From Rhizobium sp. PDO1-076 (GTDB lineage Bacteria > Pseudomonadota > Alphaproteobacteria > Rhizobiales > Rhizobiaceae): DNA of 64,000 nucleotides. Positions 1 through 9,910 of this stretch are shown here, piece after piece (the stretch's first letter is position 1; every line of letters starts with the position of its first letter). A program made the position numbers and the translations under genes. Location: positions 1 to 64,000 of the forward strand of contig NZ_AHZC01000033.1 of assembly GCF_000247475.1 (NCBI RefSeq). Direction: 5' to 3'. The notes under the pieces were generated by a model that was not told where the DNA came from, did not search any database, and was given only the letters and a program-made list of their open reading frames with translations.

Positions 1-10
1 GGGACGTGCC

Positions 11-100
11 CCAAGCGCCAAAGGCGCTTGGCCGAACCGCTGCGGGTTTCGTCTTCTCCCCGCTTGCGGGGAGAAGGTGCCGGCAGGCGGATGAAGGGCA
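11..100. repeat. RIME-like palindromic intergenic repeat, copy 1
   Basis: Two adjacent hairpins lie upstream of hisZ. A 9-bp inverted repeat occupies 11-31, and an 11-bp perfect inverted repeat with a 2-base loop occupies 53-76. Bases 53-100 match 2087-2134 with a single mismatch, so this is a dispersed repeat and not a gene-specific structure. Form and genus context resemble the rhizobial RIME elements, but that name is an inference because no database was searched. Confidence 0.75.
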
Positions 101-127
101 ATCCAACGCAATTGCAGGAGCCATCCC

Positions 128-1312
128 ATGCCCCTGATCGACATGCCCGACTTTGCCGCCACCCTTCTCGACGAATTCTCCGCCCGTGCCACCACCCGCG
201 TCGACACGCCGGTGATCCAGCCGGCCGCTCCCTTTCTCGACATGGCCGGCGAGGACCTGCGTCGGCGTATCTTCCTGACCGAGAACGAGCGCGGCGAAAG
301 CCTGTGCCTGCGGCCGGAATTCACCATTCCCGTCTGCCTGCGCCATATCGAAACCGCGACCGGAACGCCGAAGCGTTATGCCTATCTCGGCGAGGTCTTC
401 CGCCAGCGCCGTGAAGGCGCGCAGGAATTCTACCAGGCCGGCATCGAGGATCTCGGCAATACCGGTGTGGCTGCCGCCGATGCAAGGGCTGTCGCCGACA
501 GCGTCCAGATCCTCACACGCCTGCTGCCCGGCAAGCGCCTGTCGGTGATGCTCGGCGACCAGTCGGTCTTCGAGGCGGTGGTCCAGGCGCTCGGCCTGCC
601 GGCGGGCTGGCAGAAGCGCTTGATCCAGGCTTTCGGCAATCCGGCCCAGATCGACCAATTGTTGCGCCGTCTCGCCACGCCGTCGCCGGTGCCGGGTCTC
701 GCCGCGGAAGTGTCCGACCTGCTGTCGAAGGGCAATGAGGCGGCCCTTGTCGCCCATATCGACGAGACCATGCAGGCGACCGGTTATCTGACCAATGCCA
801 GCCGTACGCCGGTCGAAATCGCCCGCCGGCTGAAGGAAAAGCTGGCGCTGGCCGAAACCCGCCTCGACGGCGCGGCTTTGCTGCTGCTGCGCGAATTCCT
901 CTCGCTCGAGCTGCCGCTGGCGGAAGCCTCCGCCGCACTGGCCGGCTTCGCCGATGCCGCCGGCCTGAAGCTGGGCGCTGCCGTCTCGCGCTTCGATGAA
1001 CGGGTGGCCGCCCTTGCCGATACCGGCATCGATCTGTCGGCGATCACCTACCGCGCCGCCTTCGGTCGTCCGCTCGATTATTATACTGGCCTCGTTTTCG
1101 AGGTGGTGGCCGAGAACCGCCCGGCGGTGCTTGCCGGTGGCGGCCGTTTCGACCGGCTGCTGACGCTGCTCGGCGCCGAAACCCATATCCCGGCCGTCGG
1201 CTTCTCGCTCTGGCTGGATCGCATCGAAACCGAGAGGGGCGACGCGGCGATCCGAGAAGTGGATGCCGATTTTCGGGCGGAATCGCCGCGCCAGCAAGCG
1301 AGAAAGCCATGA
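128..1312 (+). CDS. hisZ: ATP phosphoribosyltransferase regulatory subunit HisZ
   Basis: This is a class II aminoacyl-tRNA-synthetase-like protein (HisS paralogue) that serves as the regulatory partner of short-form HisG in the first step of histidine biosynthesis in the cytoplasm. The 394-residue protein has the family features [15 protein letters not shown] (motif 2 region, near residue 60), the [16 protein letters not shown] segment, and a C-terminal [10 protein letters not shown] block. The start ATG is preceded by AGGAG at 115-119. The stop overlaps the hisG start as ATGA, which implies translational coupling. The gene for HisS often lies just upstream in rhizobia but falls outside this window. 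The pairing with a short HisG directly downstream supports HisZ over HisS. Confidence 0.95.
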   Translation: MPLIDMPDFAATLLDEFSARATTRVDTPVIQPAAPFLDMAGEDLRRRIFLTENERGESLCLRPEFTIPVCLRHIETATGTPKRYAYLGEVFRQRREGAQEFYQAGIEDLGNTGVAAADARAVADSVQILTRLLPGKRLSVMLGDQSVFEAVVQALGLPAGWQKRLIQAFGNPAQIDQLLRRLATPSPVPGLAAEVSDLLSKGNEAALVAHIDETMQATGYLTNASRTPVEIARRLKEKLALAETRLDGAALLLLREFLSLELPLAEASAALAGFADAAGLKLGAAVSRFDERVAALADTGIDLSAITYRAAFGRPLDYYTGLVFEVVAENRPAVLAGGGRFDRLLTLLGAETHIPAVGFSLWLDRIETERGDAAIREVDADFRAESPRQQARKP

Positions 1313-2004
1313 CGATTACCATCGGACTTCCCTCCAAGGGCCGGATGAAGGACGATTCGTCCGCCGTCTTCGAGCGCGCCGGCATGAAGATCGTCGCCGT
1401 CGGTAATGACCGCTCCTATCGCGGCCGCGTCGAGGGCTTTGACGATGTCGAGATCGCCTATCTGTCGGCTTCCGAGATCTCCCGCGAGATCGGCAATGGC
1501 ACGGTTGATTTCGGCGTGACCGGCGAAGACCTGATCCGCGAAGGCCTGGCGGACGCAGACAGCCGCGTCGAGATCGCCGCCCGTCTCGGTTTCGGCCATG
1601 CCGACGTGATCGTCGCCGTGCCGGAGATCTGGCTCGATGTCGATACCATGGCCGACCTTGGTGATGTCGCTGCCGAATTTCGCGCCCGCCACGGCCGGCG
1701 TCTGGCGATCGCCACGAAATACTGGCGCCTGACCCAGCAGCATTTCTCCGGCAGTCACGGAATCCAGCTCTATCGCATCGTCGAAAGCCTCGGCGCGACC
1801 GAAGGCGCGCCCGCTGCCGGCCAGGCCGATATCATCGTCGATATCACCTCGACCGGCTCGACGCTGAAGGCCAACCACCTGAAGATCCTCTCTGATGGCG
1901 TCATCCTCAAATCGCAAGCCTGCCTGGTGCGGGCGCGCAAAGCCGAGCATGATGGCAACCCGACCGTGGCAAGGATTATCGAGGCTGTGCGCGGGGTGCT
2001 TTAG
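1309..2004 (+). CDS. hisG: ATP phosphoribosyltransferase, short form HisG
   Basis: Catalyses condensation of ATP with PRPP to N1-(5-phosphoribosyl)-ATP, the committed step of histidine synthesis. The protein is 231 residues, the short form that lacks the C-terminal regulatory ACT-like domain and needs HisZ. It opens with the typical [12 protein letters not shown] segment, and the PRPP-binding region [18 protein letters not shown] is visible near residues 175-192. The ATG overlaps the hisZ stop by 4 bp, so both are read from one mRNA. A repeat cluster and a two-way terminator follow. Confidence 0.97.
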   Translation: MTITIGLPSKGRMKDDSSAVFERAGMKIVAVGNDRSYRGRVEGFDDVEIAYLSASEISREIGNGTVDFGVTGEDLIREGLADADSRVEIAARLGFGHADVIVAVPEIWLDVDTMADLGDVAAEFRARHGRRLAIATKYWRLTQQHFSGSHGIQLYRIVESLGATEGAPAAGQADIIVDITSTGSTLKANHLKILSDGVILKSQACLVRARKAEHDGNPTVARIIEAVRGVL

Positions 2005-2019
2005 CCAGCTGCAATCGTC

Positions 2020-2134
2020 TTTGCCCCTCACCCTGACCCTCTCCCCGCAAGCGGGGCGAGGGGACGGAGACGCTGCGGCCCTCTTCCTTCTCCCCGCTTG
2101 CGGGGAGAAGGTGCCGGCAGGCGGATGAGGGGCA
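2020..2134. repeat. RIME-like mosaic repeat, copy 2
   Basis: Two palindromic modules sit behind hisG. The first, around 2038-2063, is centred on CCCCGCAAGCGGGG. The second, 2087-2134, is the near-identical partner of 53-100 and contains the same 24-bp hairpin. The left module resembles an inverted, diverged copy of the right one (both carry a GCCCCTCA-type end), so the cluster looks composite. It lies between hisG and the terminator. Confidence 0.75.
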
Positions 2135-2150
2135 GTAACAAGCTCAAACG

Positions 2151-2184
2151 AAAAAGCCCGCCGGATCGCTCTGGCGGGCTTTTC
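2151..2184. terminator. bidirectional Rho-independent terminator
   Basis: An 11-bp stem, AAAAGCCCGCC (2152-2162) paired with GGCGGGCTTTT (2173-2183), has an A run on the left and a T run on the right. It can therefore end transcripts from both sides. It separates hisG on the plus strand from the convergent DoxX-type gene. Confidence 0.9.
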
Positions 2185-2204
2185 TGTAACCGATAAGGTC
2201 AGTC

Positions 2205-2651
2205 TCAGGCGGCGACGGCAGCCGAACCGCGGCGGGCGTCGATCGAGTAGGCGCCTGCACCGATGATGGCGAGCAGGATGTAGCCGCCGGCCAGCGTGAT
2301 GTTCTTCATCAGCATGATCTGGTTCAGCGTGTTGATCCAGCCGAGTGCGCCTTCCGGCCAGCCTTCGATGGCAACGGTGCCGCTGTGGAAGACGAGACCG
2401 GTGAATACGCAGAACAGAGCGAGTGCCCAGGCGGTCAGCTTGGTCTGGAAGCCGACGAGAACGAAGAGGCCGGCGACCAGTTCGAACAGGCCGGCGGCAT
2501 AGGCGAGCAGGGTCGCAGCCGGCAGGCCGGCGCCGGTGATCATGCCGGCAGTGCCAGACGGATCGGTCAGCTTGCCGAAGCCGGACAGGATGAAGATGAA
2601 GGACAGAAGGATGCGGGCGACAACAAGAAGGGTGTTGTTGGTGCTGGACAT
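2205..2651 (-). CDS. DoxX family membrane protein
   Basis: A 148-residue integral membrane protein with about four hydrophobic segments (roughly residues 5-22, 45-65, 72-90 and 112-135). It carries the DoxX-type opening VARILLSFIFILSGFGKL and the segment GLFELVAGLFVLVGF. DoxX/YphA-type proteins are inner-membrane proteins, some linked to redox or sulfur chemistry, and a specific role cannot be assigned here. The ATG at 2651 is preceded by a GGAG-type ribosome site. The promoter region holds a perfect inverted repeat at 2731-2756, so it is probably regulated on its own and not with the gene upstream. Confidence 0.85.
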   Translation of the reverse strand: MSSTNNTLLVVARILLSFIFILSGFGKLTDPSGTAGMITGAGLPAATLLAYAAGLFELVAGLFVLVGFQTKLTAWALALFCVFTGLVFHSGTVAIEGWPEGALGWINTLNQIMLMKNITLAGGYILLAIIGAGAYSIDARRGSAAVAA

Positions 2652-2730
2652 GAGGGAACTCCTTTGAATGGATGATGCTGAAACCCGGGCGAGGTGGGCT
2701 TCAGAAAGCTGTCCTCTAGATGCCTGTTTT

Positions 2731-2756
2731 TATCGTCATGCGATAGGTTGACGATA
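2731..2756. promoter_or_regulatory. palindromic operator candidate upstream of the DoxX gene
   Basis: TATCGTCA (2731-2738) and TGACGATA (2749-2756) form an 8-bp perfect inverted repeat with a 10-bp spacer, about 80 bp upstream of the DoxX-type start codon. The 18-bp centre-to-centre spacing fits a dimeric helix-turn-helix regulator. No regulator gene adjoins it. Confidence 0.5.
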
Positions 2757-2900
2757 ATTGACTGATCGTTCACAAAAACGAAACGATTGGCCTGTGCGTC
2801 CGCCCTTTGGGCGCTCTTCGCCTCCCGACCATACACCAGAAATGACGCAGTTGCCGTGCGGATGACGGGCGCAGCCGATCAGGCTGGGAACGGATCTGCT

Positions 2901-3335
2901 TCAGGCGCTGTTTGCCGCTGACAGTCGGAAACGGGGAAAAATGAACAGGCCGACGATTGTGCCGCCGTCATTGCCGTCGAAGCCGCCGGACTCACCGATA
3001 CAGAACACCGGTTGACGCTGGGCGCTGCCGGACAGGATGGTGGTGGAGTAGCAGAACCGCGACGGCGCGGTGGCGGCCTGTTCGAACAGGCGCAGGATAT
3101 GCCCACGATCGCTCTGGTCGTAGCAGCGCATCATGGTCAGCAGGCCGCATTCAGCGCCTTCCAGCCCGTGTAGCTGGGCCGCCTTTTCGCCGAGCTTCAA
3201 CAGCCCGTTGGTCAGGTCACCTGTCCAGTCTTCCGATACACCGAAACGGGACGCATGTTCGCCCAGAGGGCTTTCGCCCTCGAGCAGGGGTGACGAGAAA
3301 TTTGCGGCGAGATCTGCGTTTGCAATCTTAAACAA
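2901..3335 (-). CDS. hypothetical protein, possibly PAS-like fold
   Basis: The product is not recognised with confidence. It is soluble, about 144 residues, with no signal peptide or membrane segment. The C-terminal part has alternating strands ending in DGGTIVGLFIFPRF, which resembles the last strands of a PAS domain, but this is only an impression. The start is ambiguous: TTG at 3335 has GGGGA six bases upstream and is preferred, while a longer reading from TTG at 3347 has no ribosome site. The next gene on this strand (DoxX-type) begins about 250 bp downstream behind its own operator-like site. A long non-coding stretch lies upstream. Confidence 0.55.
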   Translation of the reverse strand: MFKIANADLAANFSSPLLEGESPLGEHASRFGVSEDWTGDLTNGLLKLGEKAAQLHGLEGAECGLLTMMRCYDQSDRGHILRLFEQAATAPSRFCYSTTILSGSAQRQPVFCIGESGGFDGNDGGTIVGLFIFPRFRLSAANSA

Positions 3336-3347
3336 GGTAGTCCCCAA

Positions 3348-4158
3348 GTCGAAAGCCGGTACATGGCCCTATAAGTCTCGGATCAAATGTCTGTTCCAGA
3401 GCCAAACTTCCCCGTAAGGCCCTTCCGGCTATATGGCCGGACCCGACAAGCATGATGCTTGCCGATCTTCATTCCCCAGCGTTCCGGTTGAAACGCATTT
3501 CACCTCGACGCGCTACGCGCCATGCAACTCGCCCTCAGGTTACAATTCCGATCCTCACCTGCGTCATCCCGATTTCACATGCGAATGATCCGGTGAAGCG
3601 CGCCGAGTGATCGATTTCTTGCAATAACGCAAGAGTTGTAACTGAAGCTGCGTCCGCTAAACCAAGGCGGACTTCTTCTTATCTGCCTCTTCCCCTGCCG
3701 GCCGCAGCCGATCCTCGTATGTCTCATTTTGGGACAGGAGGAATAGGCTGGTGGATATCATGTTTCACAGCACATGAAAACGCCTCATGTTCTTCCCAAA
3801 GGAGAAATCATCTCCCTTTTCGGCTGATTTTCAGATATGCAATATTAGGATAATATAATTTAATGACCGCAGAAAATCGACGAGACGGCTTTAGTTGAAA
3901 ACCGAAAATGTAATCTTGGATTTAGTAAGCTATCTTTTATATTCGGATAAGCTTTGTCAATTCCAGCTCCGAAAAGTTGTGTGCTTATTTTGGGTTTGTT
4001 CCCCGATCGTGCAAAACATGTAACGGCGCGCCCGCGGAATTAAAGGGGAAATGGTTAACGGATCAAGGTCTGATCCGGCAAGATCCCTTTTTGGTTTTCT
4101 AAACCAGCAAGAATCGTCATTCTGGGGAGTGTCGCAGTTATGCGACGCTAGGTAACGA
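3348..4158. other. long non-coding stretch with several hairpins
   Basis: About 0.8 kb without a supportable gene on either strand. It holds several short perfect hairpins: TCCGGC/GCCGGA (3424-3441), CAAGCAT-G-ATGCTTG (3447-3461), CTTGC/GCAAG (3618-3633), GGATCA/TGATCC (4060-4076), TGGTTT/AAACCA (4092-4106) and GTCGCA/TGCGAC (4131-4146). Bases 3835-3975 are visibly richer in A and T than the surroundings. The right end adjoins the groESL terminator. One or more small RNAs are possible but none can be delimited. Confidence 0.5.
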
Positions 4159-4159
4159 A

Positions 4160-4185
4160 AAAGGGCGATCCGAAGACCGCCCTTT
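4160..4185 (-). terminator. groESL Rho-independent terminator
   Basis: AAAGGGCG (4160-4167) pairs with CGCCCTTT (4178-4185). Read on the minus strand, the stem is followed by TTTTTCG, as expected for a terminator of the groES-groEL transcript. It lies about 140 bp past the groEL stop. Confidence 0.8.
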
Positions 4186-4229
4186 CCGTATTCTGACCGG
4201 TTGGCACCGATGTGAAGGCTTTTCGCCTG

Positions 4230-5986
<1,757 letters not shown>

Positions 5987-6032
5987 TCAGCCCATTGGTG
6001 AATTGTTTAGAAGGGAAGGGTGAAACGGCTGA

Positions 6033-6329
6033 TCAGCCGATAACGCCCATGATGTCGGCTTCCTTCATGATCAGAAGGTCTACGCCGTCGAGCTTGACTT
6101 CGGTGCCCGACCACTTGCCGAACAGGACGCGGTCACCAACCTTGACGTCGAGCGCGACCAGGTTGCCCTTGTCGTCGCGAACGCCGGAGCCGATAGCGAT
6201 GATTTCGCCTTCAGCCGGCTTTTCCTTGGCAGTGTCAGGAATGATGATGCCGCCCTTGGTCTTTTCTTCAGATTCAACGCGCTTGACTACAACGCGGTCG
6301 TGAAGCGGACGGAAAGTTGTGCTTGCCAT
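6033..6329 (-). CDS. groES: 10 kDa co-chaperonin GroES
   Basis: Forms the heptameric lid of the GroEL chamber. The 98-residue protein has the family features [12 protein letters not shown] at the N-terminus, [13 protein letters not shown] (mobile loop, about residues 26-38) and [20 protein letters not shown]. It is the first gene of the groESL operon. The leader contains a CIRCE element and, upstream of that, a sigma-32-like promoter, so it should respond both to HrcA and to RpoH. The ATG follows GAGGG by about nine bases. Confidence 0.98.
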   Translation of the reverse strand: MASTTFRPLHDRVVVKRVESEEKTKGGIIIPDTAKEKPAEGEIIAIGSGVRDDKGNLVALDVKVGDRVLFGKWSGTEVKLDGVDLLIMKEADIMGVIG

Positions 6330-6389
6330 TGTCTAATCCCTCGATCAAATGACATTCGCGGACCGCAGAACGGGTCCGCATCGATACTG

Positions 6390-6416
6390 TTAGCACTCGC
6401 TCTTGGTGAGTGCCAG
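6390..6416 (-). promoter_or_regulatory. CIRCE element (HrcA operator) of groESL
   Basis: TTAGCACTC (6390-6398), a 9-base spacer, then GAGTGCCAG (6408-6416). The left arm is perfect and the right arm differs from the consensus GAGTGCTAA in its last three positions. It lies between the groES start and the promoter, as is usual for CIRCE repression by HrcA. Confidence 0.92.
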
Positions 6417-6424
6417 CGAGGTTG

Positions 6425-6453
6425 AGATAAGGAGAGGCCCCTGATGAGTCAAG
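6425..6453 (-). promoter_or_regulatory. sigma-32 (RpoH)-type promoter of groESL
   Basis: On the minus strand CTTGAC (6453-6448) is followed, with 18 bases after CTTG, by CTTATCT (6431-6425). This fits the alphaproteobacterial heat-shock consensus CTTG-N17/18-CYTATNT. The CIRCE element lies immediately downstream, so activation and repression sites are stacked. Confidence 0.75.
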
Positions 6454-6564
6454 CACGGGGCCAAAAAATTGTTGCCGTGACCGGCATGTTCCCGCTTGAC
6501 TATTCTGCACGCGAATGTGGCGGCAGTGCCGGCGCCGATCCGCCTTTTTCGCGGCAATCCTTTG

Positions 6565-6963
6565 TCAGAGCGTCAACGCGTCATAGGTGCCGAACGTGCC
6601 CTTGATGCTGTGCCCGGCCATGAACGCGGCCGGATCGAACCCCAGCTTTTCGTAGAAACGGTTAACGGCGGCCTTGGCCTCAACAAGGGCCTCGCGGTCA
6701 CGCCATTCGGCGACGGCGACGGTGACGATTGTCGCATTGCCATCGGCGTGGCTGACGCCGACCCGGCTGTAGAGGCAGCCTTCCAGCGTTTCCAGATAGC
6801 CGTGAATGATGGCCAGCCTCTCGGTGAACACGGAGAGATGGGCAACCGGGCAGGTGAAGTGATCGATGCGCATCACGCCGGATGGGCGCGCTGCTTGTGC
6901 AGCGCTGTCACCAGCGGCGACTGCGGCCGGCGTGGTGTCCTGAAGCAGAGTCTTTGCGTTCAT
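6565..6963 (-). CDS. antibiotic-biosynthesis-monooxygenase-like protein, SoxR target
   Basis: A 132-residue protein whose C-terminal two thirds (from about residue 40, MRIDHFTCPVAHL) look like a dimeric alpha/beta barrel of the ABM/quinol-monooxygenase group: a beta strand, a helix with FTERLAIIHGYLETLEGC, then a strand-rich segment with TIVTVAVAEWRDREAL. Such enzymes oxidise quinones or polycyclic compounds without cofactors. The start at 6963 has GGAAG seven bases upstream. The gene is divergent from soxR and its promoter holds a SoxR site in a 19-bp spacer, so induction by redox-cycling agents is the best inference. The substrate is unknown. Confidence 0.75.
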   Translation of the reverse strand: MNAKTLLQDTTPAAVAAGDSAAQAARPSGVMRIDHFTCPVAHLSVFTERLAIIHGYLETLEGCLYSRVGVSHADGNATIVTVAVAEWRDREALVEAKAAVNRFYEKLGFDPAAFMAGHSIKGTFGTYDALTL

Positions 6964-7000
6964 CGGGTCTTCCTTTGCTGATTGCCCCTGCACGCCCGCT

Positions 7001-7031
7001 ACGCTAAAACCTCAACCATGGTTGAGATCAA
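7001..7031 (-). promoter_or_regulatory. SoxR-controlled promoter with SoxR box
   Basis: CCTCAACCATGGTTGAGA (7010-7027) contains a perfect 16-bp palindrome of the SoxR-box type. On the minus strand it lies between TTGATC (-35, 7031-7026) and TAGCGT (-10, 7006-7001), with a 19-bp spacer (7007-7025). This overlong spacer is typical of promoters activated by MerR-family regulators. The palindrome centre coincides with the probable soxR start codon, so SoxR binding may also limit its own expression. Confidence 0.85.
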
Positions 7032-7521
7032 GCGAAATAATCGAAGGCCTGCCGAAGCGGCGCAAACCGCCCCGAAAGCCACTTCGAATGTGCCCCAGTC
7101 GCTCAGCGTCGGCGAGGTGGCCGAACGCGCAGGCGTGGCCGTGTCTGCGCTTCATTTCTACGAACGCGAGGGCCTGATCCAGAGCTGGCGCAATGGTGGC
7201 AACCAGAGGCGCTATCCGCGCGGAATCCTGCGCCGGGCGGCGTTGATCAAGACCGCGCAGCGCCTGGGACTGCCTCTGTCGCAGATCGCCGAAGCGCTGA
7301 GGCATTTGCCTTCCGACCGCCCGCCGACCGCTGCAGATTGGCGTAGGCTATCAGCCTCCTGGCGCGCCGATCTTGATAGTCGCATTGCTACGATGACCGC
7401 TCTGCGCGACCAGCTCGATGGCTGCATCGGCTGCGGTTGCCTGTCGCTCGATGCTTGTCCGCTGCGCAATCCGGATGATCGGCTCGGCCGATCCGGAGCC
7501 GGACCGCAGCTGTTGCGATAA
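7018..7521 (+). CDS. soxR: redox-sensitive transcriptional activator SoxR
   Basis: A MerR-family sensor of redox-active compounds and superoxide. In the 167-residue protein the winged-helix motif spans about residues 30-70 ([25 protein letters not shown]), a dimerisation helix follows, and the [2Fe-2S] ligands sit at C136, C139, C141 and C147 in [12 protein letters not shown]. This cysteine pattern sets SoxR apart from other MerR proteins. The start is uncertain: ATG 7018 gives a typical length but lies inside the SoxR box without a clear ribosome site, while TTG 6982 would add 12 residues. It is divergent from the monooxygenase-like gene. The chromate genes follow about 170 bp downstream. 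Confidence 0.93.
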   Translation: MVEIKRNNRRPAEAAQTAPKATSNVPQSLSVGEVAERAGVAVSALHFYEREGLIQSWRNGGNQRRYPRGILRRAALIKTAQRLGLPLSQIAEALRHLPSDRPPTAADWRRLSASWRADLDSRIATMTALRDQLDGCIGCGCLSLDACPLRNPDDRLGRSGAGPQLLR

Positions 7522-7691
7522 TGGTGAGCCCCCTCGCGATGCCCCTCGGCTTGCGATGTCGGGATGCCGCATCAGTGTGTTTGACAGCGTCCTGCAAATT
7601 TGAGAGGTTTCAGCCGTGGAGTGCGCGAAAGCTCCATGAGGCGCCATGCCGCAATTTCGCATCCGTCCGGATCAAAATTACGGAGCAAATC

Positions 7692-8525
7692 ATGGCACCC
7701 TATGGCGCAATTTCCGCCGACAAGCTCTTTCGCTTGCTCGGTTCATCCCAGTCTCCTCTGATTGTCGACGTCCGCATTGCCGACGATGTCGCGGCGCATC
7801 CCTTCCTCATTCCCGGCGCCTTCCGCCGTGATCACCGGCAGATCGGTGAATGGGCGGCGCAAGTCGCCTCCACTCCCACATCCGTTGTCGTCGTCTGTCA
7901 CCAGGGGCGCAAGCTGAGCGAAGGCGTCGCGGCCCATTTGCGCCTTCTCGGCATATCGGCCGAAGTTCTGGAAGGCGGCAATTCTGCCTGGGCCGCGGCT
8001 GGCCTGCCGCAGGTGCCAATCGACCGGCTCGGTGATGGCCAGGGCGCCGGCTCGTCACTCTGGGTCACGCGCAACCGGCCGAAGATCGACCGCATTGCCT
8101 GTCCCTGGCTTATCCGGCGTTTCATCGATCCCTTCGCCCGCTTCCTCTTCGTGGCCTCATCCGAGGTCGAAGGCGTTGCCGACAGGTTCAATGCCGTGCC
8201 CTTTGACATGGAAGGCGTCTTCTGGAGTCATCGCGGCGATCTCTGCACCTTCGACACCATGCTGTCGGAATTCCAGCTGGAAACGCCGGCATTGCTGACC
8301 CTGGCGGAGATCGTGCGCGGTGCCGATACCAACCGGCTCGATCTTGCGCCGCAGGTCGCCGGTCTGCTGGCGGTGTCGCTCGGCCTGTCGCGGCTCTATT
8401 CCTCGGATCTCCAGCAACTGGAGCAGGGCTTGCTTCTCTATGACGCCTATTACAGATGGGCGCGCGATGCGATGGATGAAAAACACGATTGGGTGACGCG
8501 CGGTGGGCGCGATGGAGTGAAATGA
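7692..8525 (+). CDS. chrB: rhodanese-ChrB fusion, chromate resistance protein
   Basis: A 277-residue two-domain protein. Residues about 5-110 are a rhodanese domain with a candidate active-site cysteine C69 in VVVVCHQGRKLS. Residues about 125-265 match the C-terminal ChrB domain, with WVTRNRPKIDRIACPWLIRRF. ChrB proteins are known as chromate-responsive regulators or accessory proteins of the ChrA exporter. Here the usual ChrB N-terminal domain is replaced by rhodanese, which may bring sulfur or thiol redox chemistry (inference). ATG 7692 follows GGAG. The stop overlaps the chrA start as ATGA. A TTGACA -35-like hexamer lies at 7581-7586, without a clear -10. Confidence 0.85.
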   Translation: MAPYGAISADKLFRLLGSSQSPLIVDVRIADDVAAHPFLIPGAFRRDHRQIGEWAAQVASTPTSVVVVCHQGRKLSEGVAAHLRLLGISAEVLEGGNSAWAAAGLPQVPIDRLGDGQGAGSSLWVTRNRPKIDRIACPWLIRRFIDPFARFLFVASSEVEGVADRFNAVPFDMEGVFWSHRGDLCTFDTMLSEFQLETPALLTLAEIVRGADTNRLDLAPQVAGLLAVSLGLSRLYSSDLQQLEQGLLLYDAYYRWARDAMDEKHDWVTRGGRDGVK

Positions 8526-9877
8526 CAAACGCTGCCGCTGGACACCTAGCGCTGCCTGCCGGGCAGCCGCCGAGCTTTGCCGAACTGACCGCCGCCTTTG
8601 CCCGCATCGGCGTCCTCAGCTTCGGCGGTCCTGCCGCCCAGATCGCGCTGATGCATCGCGTCTGTGTCGACGAGAAGCGCTGGATCGACGAGGATCGTTA
8701 TCTGCATGCGTTGAATTATTGCATGCTTTTGCCTGGGCCGGAGGCGCAGCAGCTTGCCACCTATATCGGTTGGCTTCTGCATGGCGTGCGCGGCGGCATC
8801 GTTGCCGGCCTGCTCTTCGTCCTGCCGGGGCTCGCCGTCATCATGGGCCTCTCAACGCTATATGCGCTCTATCAGCAGGCCGATCTCGTTGCAGGCCTCT
8901 TCTTCGGTCTGAAGGCGGCCGTGCTCGCCGTCGTCATCGAAGCGGTGATCCGCATCGGCAAGCGGGCGTTGAAAACTCGGTTTCACCGGATCCTCGCAGC
9001 ACTCGCCTTTCTCGCCCTGTTTGCCCTGTCGCTGCCGTTTCCGCTGGTCATCCTGCTGGCGGCGGTCGCGGGCCTCGTTCGCGCCCGGATCACCCCGACA
9101 GAAGATGTTCCTGCCCCCACGAACCTGAAGGCCCGCCCGCCGGCGCTGCGTCAGCTGCTGACGCTGCTGTTCTGGGTTGCCGTCTGGCTGGCGCCTCTGC
9201 CGATCCTTTGGCTGCTGGCGGCCGATACCGCCTTGCCGGATCTCTACGCCTTCTTTTCCAAGATGGCGCTGGTCACCTTCGGCGGCGCCTATGCCGTTTT
9301 GGCCTATGTCGCACAGGTGGCAGTCGAGCAGTATCAATGGTTGAAGCCCGGCGAGATGCTCGATGGTCTGGCGCTTGCCGAAACCACGCCGGGTCCGCTG
9401 GTCTTGGTACTCTCCTATGTCGGTTTCCTTGCCGGTTTCCGCCATGGCGGTGGGCTGGATCCGCTGTTGGCCGGCCTGCTTGGCGCACTGCTCACCGCCT
9501 GGGCCACTTTCATTCCGAGCTTCATCTGGATCTTCGCTGGCGCGCCCTATATCGAGCGCCTGCGCGGCAATCGCCTGATGAATGCCGCCCTGTCGGCGAT
9601 CACCGCCGCGGTTGTCGGCGTCATCCTCAACCTGGCCATCTGGTTTGCCCTGCATGTCGTCTTCGCCCGCGTCGGCGTCTTCGAACGACCATTGGTCGGT
9701 CCTCTCGCCCCATGGCTGAATGTGTCGCTGCCCGTGCCGGACTGGACCTCGCTCGATCTGGCGGCCCTGGCCGTGGCCGTCATCGCGGCCGTGATGATCT
9801 TCCGCTTCCATCAGGGCATAGGACGGACGCTGGTCCTTGCGGCGCTGCTCGGCCTGGCGCTGCGCATGCTCGCCTGA
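8522..9877 (+). CDS. chrA: chromate transporter ChrA, two-domain form
   Basis: An inner-membrane exporter of chromate (CHR superfamily). The 451 residues form two homologous halves. The first carries FARIGVLSFGGPAAQIALM and LLPGPEAQQLATYIGW, and the second MALVTFGGAYAVLAYVAQ and ETTPGPLVLVLSYVGF. Each half begins with the conserved FGG-type motif and has about five to six membrane segments. The ATG overlaps the chrB stop, so the two proteins are made from one mRNA. A terminator follows at 9911. The nearby soxR suggests linked control of oxidative and chromate stress, but no SoxR box was seen in front of chrB. Confidence 0.95.
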   Translation: MTNAAAGHLALPAGQPPSFAELTAAFARIGVLSFGGPAAQIALMHRVCVDEKRWIDEDRYLHALNYCMLLPGPEAQQLATYIGWLLHGVRGGIVAGLLFVLPGLAVIMGLSTLYALYQQADLVAGLFFGLKAAVLAVVIEAVIRIGKRALKTRFHRILAALAFLALFALSLPFPLVILLAAVAGLVRARITPTEDVPAPTNLKARPPALRQLLTLLFWVAVWLAPLPILWLLAADTALPDLYAFFSKMALVTFGGAYAVLAYVAQVAVEQYQWLKPGEMLDGLALAETTPGPLVLVLSYVGFLAGFRHGGGLDPLLAGLLGALLTAWATFIPSFIWIFAGAPYIERLRGNRLMNAALSAITAAVVGVILNLAIWFALHVVFARVGVFERPLVGPLAPWLNVSLPVPDWTSLDLAALAVAVIAAVMIFRFHQGIGRTLVLAALLGLALRMLA

Positions 9878-9910
9878 GCCGCGATGCGGGCAGTCATTTT
9901 CTCGAAGAAA

